Source: SAR86 cluster bacterium
GTDB taxonomy: Bacteria > Pseudomonadota > Gammaproteobacteria > Pseudomonadales > Azotimanducaceae
Assembly: GCA_013204195.1 (NCBI GenBank)
Contig: JABMOJ010000583.1
Span: 1 to 11,356 of the forward strand
DNA length: 11,356 bases
Direction of reading: 5' to 3'
Part shown: positions 6,164 through 11,356 of the stretch, one piece after another
Position numbering within the stretch: position 1 is the stretch's first letter
How the letters are laid out: each line of letters starts with the position of its first letter
Made by a program: the position numbers and the translations under genes
Notes under the pieces: generated by a model
Database searches by the model: none
What the model was told of the DNA's origin: nothing
The model's input: the letters and a program-made list of their open reading frames with translations, nothing else

Positions 6164-7170
6164 CAGTCGTGCAGGCTGCTTGCCACTCGGTCGAGCAGCT
6201 CAACCAGTCGATTCACATAGCCCCATTCATTGTCATACCAGGCATAAAGCTTGACCTGAGTATCATCGATCACCATGGTCGATAGCGCATCGATAATCAC
6301 TGAACGCGGGTCCTTAATATAGTCGACGGACACCAAGGGGCGCTCTTCATAGCCAAGAATCCCGGCCAGCTCAGCATCGGCTGCAGCCTGGAAATACCCA
6401 TTAATTTCGGCGACAGTCACTGGCCGCGCAGCCTCAAACACAAAATCGGTGAGTGAAGCGCCAAGTAACGGAACTCTTACGGCCATGCCGTTGAGTTTGC
6501 CGGCCAGCGCAGGGAAAATGTCCGTAATCGCCTGGGCCGACCCAGTAGTTGTGGGTATTAAGGATTGGCCCGCAGCCCGTGCTCGACGCAGATCACGATG
6601 TCCTTTATCAACGAGGGTTTGAGTATTGGTCAACGCGTGAATAGTGGTCATGGTGCCGTGCCGAATACCCACCTTGGACTGCATCACCTGAATCACCGGC
6701 GCCAAGCAATTTGTCGTACAAGACGCCGCGCTCAGCAAATGATCCCGACCAGGCTGGTAAAGATGATCATTCACACCGTAAACGATATTGAGCGCACCTT
6801 TGGTCGGGGCGGCGACGATCACTTTCTTCACGCCTTGGTCGAAATAGGCCTGCAAAGCCCCTGGCGTCTTATGATGCAATCCAGTGGCTTCGATGACGAT
6901 GTCGCAATCGGACCAATCAGTGGTCGAAATATCTGGCTTCGAGGTATAAACGACAGCTTGATCATCGATCAAGAGTGATCCTGACCCAGTACTAGTGTCA
7001 TGTTGCCAGGCACCATAAATTGAGTCGAACTTCAGCAGGTGAGCCGACCCCAACGCATCAGTTGCCGTTTCATTAACCCGAATCAGCTGATAGCCTGGCC
7101 GCTCCCAGCCAACTCGACAACTGAGCCTTCCCATTCGGCCAAAGCCATTAATTCCTACCGTTATCGACAT
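6163..7170 (-). CDS. ArsJ-associated glyceraldehyde-3-phosphate dehydrogenase
   Basis: A phosphorylating GAPDH of 335 residues that can use arsenate in place of phosphate to form 1-arseno-3-phosphoglycerate, the substrate of ArsJ. The Rossmann motif [10 protein letters not shown] is at residues 7-16, the catalytic ASCTTNC with Cys151 at 149-155 and the partner His178 in TIHALT. The C-terminal WYDNEWGY motif is at 311-318. Two positions differ from glycolytic GAPDH: the usual SNASCTTN reads SAASCTTN, and the IND of the NAD pocket reads VNE (32-34). Both fit my recollection of the ars-linked subfamily. The ATG has a GGGAG 6 bases upstream. It is the first gene of a two-gene unit with arsJ. A role in glycolysis cannot be excluded from sequence alone but is less likely given the overlap. 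Confidence 0.93.
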   Translation of the reverse strand: MSITVGINGFGRMGRLSCRVGWERPGYQLIRVNETATDALGSAHLLKFDSIYGAWQHDTSTGSGSLLIDDQAVVYTSKPDISTTDWSDCDIVIEATGLHHKTPGALQAYFDQGVKKVIVAAPTKGALNIVYGVNDHLYQPGRDHLLSAASCTTNCLAPVIQVMQSKVGIRHGTMTTIHALTNTQTLVDKGHRDLRRARAAGQSLIPTTTGSAQAITDIFPALAGKLNGMAVRVPLLGASLTDFVFEAARPVTVAEINGYFQAAADAELAGILGYEERPLVSVDYIKDPRSVIIDALSTMVIDDTQVKLYAWYDNEWGYVNRLVELLDRVASSLHD

Positions 7171-7196
7171 TGCCAGCTCCCGCCGCTAGAGTTGTT

Positions 7197-7223
7197 ATTG
7201 TATATTTAGTCGCCCGAAGGCAA
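7197..7223 (-). promoter_or_regulatory. Candidate promoter for the gapdh-arsJ unit
   Basis: On the minus strand TTGCCT (7223-7218) is followed after 15 bases by TACAAT (7202-7197), a five-of-six match to the -10 consensus. The spacer is shorter than ideal. An 8-bp palindrome TTGATCAA (7227-7234) lies just upstream. I find no clear ArsR-type operator. Confidence 0.35.
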
Positions 7224-7323
7224 CGTTTGATCAACCGCCAAGCGAGGGATTTTTACCTCAGACTATCGAACAGCGCAAATCTGTGTTTGAATCCACCCTC
7301 AATTTTCAAGAAGCTGATTTAAC

Positions 7324-7794
7324 ATGCCTACACGGATCACCTACACCGCCATTTTCCTGATCCCTTTACTACTCAGCGGCTGCCAGACCGTCAATAACTC
7401 TATTGACGCGATTGGCGGAATCTTCTCCAGCAAGCAGGCTAAAAACTGCACAGGAGGGGACTGTGAGGCAGAGAGTCTGCTCGATAACCGCAGGACTAAC
7501 CAGCGCTGGTACTGTTACGGCACAACAAAAGCAGCAAACTGGGATTGTCAGAACGAACCCGATCAAACCAAAATCGTCCCGATCACAGACCGGGGCAGCA
7601 GCCCCCCTGTCGAAACGAGCCTCTGGCCCTCCGCTGCAATTCTTCAAGACGCAGCGCCAACAATAGTGACTGAAACGCCAGCAGCCTCTTCGACTGCAGA
7701 TAGTACCGAGACTGTTGATGATACAACGATAGCTGCACCGGATACGCTGCAGCAAGCACCTATGCCTAAGGTGATGGCTGAAAACGAGGACTAA
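7324..7794 (+). CDS. Small Cys-containing lipoprotein of unknown function, upstream of selA
   Basis: I do not recognise this 156-residue protein. It begins with a lipoprotein signal: a hydrophobic run at residues 9-17 and lipobox LSGC with Cys20. It is therefore expected to be anchored in a membrane facing the periplasm. The residue after the Cys is Gln, so there is no Asp+2 inner-membrane retention signal, and Lol sorting to the outer membrane is expected. The middle has two close cysteine pairs: C42 and C47 (NCTGGDC), then WYC (62-64) and WDC (73-75). The last 60 or so residues are rich in Ala, Thr, Pro, Asp and Glu and look disordered. The stop is 7 bases before the selA start, suggesting one transcript with selA-selB. 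Any part in selenium metabolism is only a guess from position. Confidence 0.8.
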   Translation: MPTRITYTAIFLIPLLLSGCQTVNNSIDAIGGIFSSKQAKNCTGGDCEAESLLDNRRTNQRWYCYGTTKAANWDCQNEPDQTKIVPITDRGSSPPVETSLWPSAAILQDAAPTIVTETPAASSTADSTETVDDTTIAAPDTLQQAPMPKVMAENED

Positions 7795-7801
7795 CTCGAG
7801 C

Positions 7802-9235
7802 ATGAATACGGTAAATCCCAAGGCCCGGTTGCCGGCTGTAGACCGCCTGCTATCCACCTCAAGCTGTCAAAATCTGATCCTTGAATTTGGTCGCTCAGCC
7901 GTAACCAACGCCATTCGTGCAGCCCTGACGGCCTTGCGCGCCGAGCTGAATGTCAACCCGAACCTAGCCTTGCCGGGTGCCGAAGAACTCATCAACTCGA
8001 TCGCTGAAAAATTCCACCAGAGCCAAATCAATCGACTACGGCCGGTGATCAACCTCACTGGTACGGTACTCCACACCAACCTCGGCCGAGCGATTCTACC
8101 CATCTCAGCGATTGAGCGCCTGGCTGAGATTTTGGGCGCGGCCAGCAATCTGGAGTTTGATCTGCAAACCGGTAAACGCGGGGATCGTGACGCGACGGTT
8201 GAAGCGCTTATTTGTGAAATCACAGGGGCAGAGGCAGCAACAATCGTCAACAACAATGCCGCCGCCGTCCTGCTCGTGCTGCAGACGCTGGGGCGAGACC
8301 GAGAAGTGCCGGTGTCACGAGGTGAATTGGTCGAGATCGGCGGGTCGTTCCGGATACCGGAGATTATGGCGAGCTCTGGCTGCCGACTGGTCGAAGTCGG
8401 CGCCACCAATCGAACCCACCTGGAAGACTTTTCTCGGGTTATCAATAGCCAAACAGCGCTGCTAATGAAGGTACACACCAGTAACTACGAAATTAAAGGC
8501 TTTACCAAATCGGTACCTGACGCCGATCTTGCTGCCCTGGCTCATGAGCACCAACTGCCCTTCGTGAATGATCTGGGTAGCGGCACTCTCGTCGACCTGA
8601 GTCGCTACGGCCTGCCTTTTGAGCCCACAGCCCAAGCGGCCTTAGCACAAGGCGCTGATCTCGTAACTTTCAGCGGCGACAAGTTACTGGGCGGCCCTCA
8701 GGCAGGTATCATCGTCGGTCGTCGCGATCTCATCGACCAACTGAAATCGAATCCACTGAAACGCGCCCTACGCGTCGACAAGATGACGATGGTAACTCTG
8801 CAGGAAGTGCTAAAGCTTTACCTACACCCCGATACACTCGTCGCGAACTTACCCACCCTGCACTACCTGACACGACCTGCGGCAACCCTGCACGAACTGG
8901 CCCGCGATTTACACGCCGAGATGGTGCCAGCGCTGAAAAACATCGCTCAGGTCAAAATTATCGAATGCTTGAGCCAGATTGGCAGTGGCTCTCTGCCACT
9001 TGAAAGACTACCCAGCTATGGGCTGGCCCTGCAGCCCATCAATACAACTGGATCTAAGCAGGCTTTGCAGGCGCTGTCGGCGGCATTTCGAAACTTGCCT
9101 AAACCTGTCATCGGCAGAATCCATGACAATCAATTGATCTTTGATCTAAGAACCCTAGACCACCCAGACCAAATTCTCAGCCAACTAGGGCATCTTGTTA
9201 GCACCGTTGACTCTGCCGGGTCAGCAACCCTATGA
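7802..9235 (+). CDS. selA: SelA, L-seryl-tRNA(Sec) selenium transferase
   Basis: A PLP enzyme that converts seryl-tRNA(Sec) to selenocysteyl-tRNA(Sec) using selenophosphate, in the cytoplasm as a large ring-shaped oligomer. The 477-residue protein has the N-terminal tRNA-binding region (LPAVDRLL at 10-17), INLTGTVLHTNLGRA (83-97), the GKRGDRD block (124-130), NDLGSGTLVDL (256-266) and SGDKLLGGPQAG (291-302). K294 in the last block is the expected PLP lysine (Lys295 in E. coli). Length and motifs are complete. A GAGGA lies 11 bases before the ATG, rather far, so reading may be coupled to the lipoprotein gene just upstream. Its stop overlaps the selB start by four bases. Its presence implies that the organism makes at least one selenoprotein, with selC and selD elsewhere. 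Confidence 0.97.
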   Translation: MNTVNPKARLPAVDRLLSTSSCQNLILEFGRSAVTNAIRAALTALRAELNVNPNLALPGAEELINSIAEKFHQSQINRLRPVINLTGTVLHTNLGRAILPISAIERLAEILGAASNLEFDLQTGKRGDRDATVEALICEITGAEAATIVNNNAAAVLLVLQTLGRDREVPVSRGELVEIGGSFRIPEIMASSGCRLVEVGATNRTHLEDFSRVINSQTALLMKVHTSNYEIKGFTKSVPDADLAALAHEHQLPFVNDLGSGTLVDLSRYGLPFEPTAQAALAQGADLVTFSGDKLLGGPQAGIIVGRRDLIDQLKSNPLKRALRVDKMTMVTLQEVLKLYLHPDTLVANLPTLHYLTRPAATLHELARDLHAEMVPALKNIAQVKIIECLSQIGSGSLPLERLPSYGLALQPINTTGSKQALQALSAAFRNLPKPVIGRIHDNQLIFDLRTLDHPDQILSQLGHLVSTVDSAGSATL

Positions 9236-11121
9236 TCATTGCCACTTCAGGTCATGTAGATCACGGCAAAACCTTATTGGTTCATGGTATTACTGGTATT
9301 GAGACAGACCGCCTAGAGGAAGAAAAGGCCCGAGGACTAACAATCGATTTAGGCTTTGCCTACACGACTATCGACGACATTCGCCTCGGCTTTATCGATG
9401 TCCCAGGCCACATCAAGTTCATCAGTAATATGTTAGCCGGCGTCAGCGCCATTGATTTTGGCCTACTCGTTATTGCTGCCGACGACGGCCCTATGCCTCA
9501 AACCGCCGAACATCTGGCGATACTGAACCTCATTGGCATCAAACAAGGTGCGGTAGTACTCACCAAGATTGACCGGGTGCCGCCAGAGCGTATCGCCGCG
9601 GCTCAAAGGGAAATACAGACCCTGACCCGCGGCACTTTTCTCGAAAATGCTAACGTATTTCCCGTTTCTGGTACGCAACGCACTGGTATTAACCAACTCA
9701 CTACCTTTTTGATCAAAACCGCCCGCAGCCTGCAGCGACACCAACAGCAAGGTCACTTTCGTCTGGCTATAGACCGGTCTTTTTCGGTGAAGGGCGCAGG
9801 CCAGGTCGTGACTGGTTCGGTGATCTCGGGGCACGTGCAGATGAACGACGAATTAATACTTGCGCCCCAGGGTGTATCTGTCAGAGTACGCTCGATTCAT
9901 CGACAGAACGAAGCTGCTGAGGAAGGTCAACCAGGTGATCGTTGCGCTATTAATATTGCAGGTAACGACCTCGCTAAGGCCCAACTTCATCGCGGTAACT
10001 ACCTCACCAGCAACCCTCACCATCAAGTCACTAGCCGCTGCGATATTCTCGCCACGCTGCTGCCGTCAGAGACTATGGGCTTAAAGCACTCAACGCCGGT
10101 GCACGTTCATTGCGGCGCCAATCACGTCACTGGTCGATTGATTACCCTGGAGGGCCAAGGCCTTGCGCCTGGCAAAACTGCCATGGCACAACTAATTCTA
10201 GCCGAACCTATCAATCTATGGTTTGGAGACCAGTTAATCATACGTGACCAGTCGGCAGCACGGACTCTTGGAGGCGGTCGCGTTCTCGACCCTGCAGCGC
10301 CAGGGCGCGGCCGCACCAGTCTAAGGCGACTGGCAGAACTCAGCTTACTCGCCGAGCCAAAACCCCTGACCGAGATACTCAAGAACTGGCTTCAAGCCCG
10401 ACCCGATGGCAGCAGTCGCGCCCAATTGAGTCGTCTGTTCAATTTGACAGACTTTGAAATCGACACCTTGCTCGCGACCAACACCTTCATTGAAAACAAG
10501 CATGGCATTATCGCGCCAGAGATTCTCCAACGGCACCAACAGCAAACGCTGAGAGCCATCGAACAGTGGCAAACAGCCAACCCGCAACAACCCGGCTTGC
10601 CACTCCAGCAGATTGCCAGCCTGACCCGCATCAACAATGGCTTGCTCAGCCTTTGTCTGGAAATGCTTATCAAAGACAAGCATCTCTCGTTGGATGGTAA
10701 TCTCTACCGACTGCCAAACCATGCGGCGCAATTGAGCCCGCCACTGATATCTCTTTGGGCTCGAGTTGAACCCTTATTGGCGCAAGAGCCGACCAAACCA
10801 CCGGTTCTTCATGAACTCGCCAAACAACTCAGCATGGAACCCATCGCTGCAACAAAGCTGCTGAATCAACTGGTGGGCGCCGGATTTTTGCTCAAACCTG
10901 TCGCTAACCGCTACTTCTTGCCTGCCGGTCTGGAGCGTTTAAGAGAACTCGTGATCGAGACCGCACATGGCAGCGACGCGCAGGGATTTGGTGTTGCAGA
11001 CTTCAGAGACAGTTGCGGCATAGGTCGCAATCTCTGCATCGAAATACTTGAGTACTTTGACCGAACTGGCGTGACCCAAAGAATCGGCGATCGGCGCAAA
11101 CTTCGAAACCCCGGAATATAA
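9232..11121 (+). CDS. selB: SelB, selenocysteine-specific elongation factor
   Basis: A GTPase that carries selenocysteyl-tRNA(Sec) to the ribosome and binds the SECIS hairpin beside recoded UGA codons. The 629-residue protein has G1 GHVDHGKT (7-14), the switch region RGLTIDLGF (34-42), G3 DVPGH (56-60) and G4 TKID (111-114); the Thr in place of the Asn of other EF-Tu-like factors also occurs in E. coli SelB (TKAD). EF-Tu-like beta-barrel domains follow to about residue 370. The remainder contains the predicted winged-helix repeats that bind SECIS RNA, ending in RNLCIEILEYFDRTG and RRKLRNPGI, typical of SelB. The length is close to the E. coli protein (614). The ATG overlaps the selA TGA (ATGA) with no ribosome site of its own, so translation is coupled. 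It is intact. Confidence 0.97.
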   Translation: MIIATSGHVDHGKTLLVHGITGIETDRLEEEKARGLTIDLGFAYTTIDDIRLGFIDVPGHIKFISNMLAGVSAIDFGLLVIAADDGPMPQTAEHLAILNLIGIKQGAVVLTKIDRVPPERIAAAQREIQTLTRGTFLENANVFPVSGTQRTGINQLTTFLIKTARSLQRHQQQGHFRLAIDRSFSVKGAGQVVTGSVISGHVQMNDELILAPQGVSVRVRSIHRQNEAAEEGQPGDRCAINIAGNDLAKAQLHRGNYLTSNPHHQVTSRCDILATLLPSETMGLKHSTPVHVHCGANHVTGRLITLEGQGLAPGKTAMAQLILAEPINLWFGDQLIIRDQSAARTLGGGRVLDPAAPGRGRTSLRRLAELSLLAEPKPLTEILKNWLQARPDGSSRAQLSRLFNLTDFEIDTLLATNTFIENKHGIIAPEILQRHQQQTLRAIEQWQTANPQQPGLPLQQIASLTRINNGLLSLCLEMLIKDKHLSLDGNLYRLPNHAAQLSPPLISLWARVEPLLAQEPTKPPVLHELAKQLSMEPIAATKLLNQLVGAGFLLKPVANRYFLPAGLERLRELVIETAHGSDAQGFGVADFRDSCGIGRNLCIEILEYFDRTGVTQRIGDRRKLRNPGI

Positions 11122-11133
11122 CCAAAGAACCAC

Positions 11134-11137
11134 AGGA
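11134..11137 (+). promoter_or_regulatory. Ribosome binding site that decides the SDR start
   Basis: AGGA directly abuts a first in-frame ATG at 11138, too close to serve it, but lies 6 bases before the ATG at 11144. The second ATG is therefore the likely start. Confidence 0.6.
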
Positions 11138-11143
11138 ATGCCC

Positions 11144-11356
11144 ATGTCCAAATTTAAACAACAAGTCGCCGCCATTACTGGCGCTGGCTCGGGAATGGGT
11201 CGCGCCCTAGCACAATCATTGGCCCAGCAAGGCTGTCACCTGGCGATCGCTGACATCAACCAGAAAGGCTTAAACGAAACTGTTAGCAGCATCACTGATC
11301 AGCTCAGCGACCTCAGGGCAGTCAAGATCACAACCCATATCGTTGATGTCGCCGAC
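11144..11356 (+). CDS. Short-chain dehydrogenase/reductase (5' part; continues beyond window)
   Basis: The first 71 codons of a classical SDR-type oxidoreductase. The cofactor motif TGAGSGMG is at residues 12-19, an Asp at the end of the second strand (IADIN, D37) favours NAD(H) over NADP(H), and DVAD at 68-71 matches the conserved adenine-contact site. The catalytic Tyr-Lys pair lies beyond the window, so the substrate cannot be judged. It begins 22 bases after the selB stop with no terminator between them, so it may be cotranscribed with selA-selB. SDR genes are common, so the adjacency alone does not tie it to selenium. The tetrad and any UGA codon lie outside what I can read. Confidence 0.88.
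   Translation, partial: MSKFKQQVAAITGAGSGMGRALAQSLAQQGCHLAIADINQKGLNETVSSITDQLSDLRAVKITTHIVDVAD

Noticed and set aside
7171..7323. selC (tRNA-Sec) or an arsR gene in the divergent gap
   Set aside because: No long-arm tRNA-like cloverleaf or TTCAAATCC-type anticodon arm is visible, and the gap is too short for arsR.
7369..7857. 162-codon open frame on the minus strand opposite the lipoprotein gene
   Set aside because: The plus-strand gene has a signal peptide, a lipobox and operon spacing with selA. The antisense product is an erratic Cys/Arg-rich sequence and runs into selA.
7867..8478. 203-codon open frame on the minus strand inside selA
   Set aside because: It lies fully antisense to a clear selA, has a Ser/Arg-rich shadow composition, no domain and no ribosome site worth noting.

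Overview
The window reads as a chromosomal segment of a gammaproteobacterium, probably a marine or otherwise aerobic free-living type. The signs are a LolC/LolD lipoprotein-export pair, accessory genes for the Na+-translocating NADH:quinone reductase (ApbE and NqrM), a YiiD-type hotdog thioesterase, an ArsJ/GAPDH arsenate-resistance pair and a bacterial selA-selB pair. Base composition looks even and only moderately GC-rich. I see no insertion sequence, phage gene, integrase, tRNA, rRNA or CRISPR array. Taxonomy below the class is not supported by anything I can read here.

Layout. 1-1518 (minus): lolC followed by the 5' part of lolD, overlapping by 8 bases; this is the inner-membrane machine that hands lipoproteins to LolA. 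1519-1758: divergent control region with a good sigma70-like promoter for the next gene. 1759-2862 (plus): a type I-beta 3-deoxy-D-arabino-heptulosonate-7-phosphate (DAHP) synthase, first step of the shikimate pathway, with several non-standard active-site positions. 2863-3117: a gene-free convergent gap with two unrelated short tandem repeats. 3118-4378 (minus): apbE then nqrM, both Na+-NQR maturation factors, without the nqrA-F genes. 4503-4964 (plus): YiiD_C-type thioesterase. 4979-7170 (minus): a GAPDH paralogue and arsJ with a one-base stop/start overlap, the two-step arsenate detoxification route. 7171-7323: divergent control region. 7324-11356 (plus): a tightly packed run of a small Cys-containing lipoprotein, selA, selB and the start of a short-chain dehydrogenase.

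How the genes work together. The GAPDH makes 1-arseno-3-phosphoglycerate from arsenate and ArsJ exports it. ApbE attaches FMN covalently to NQR subunits, while NqrM is needed to mature the complex's iron centre. SelA makes selenocysteyl-tRNA and SelB delivers it to recoded UGA codons; selC and selD are not in this window. Nothing here amounts to a clearly new system. The best leads are the unrecognised W-x-C lipoprotein tied to selA, the variant DAHP synthase metal site, the split-off apbE-nqrM pair and the repeat-filled convergent gap.
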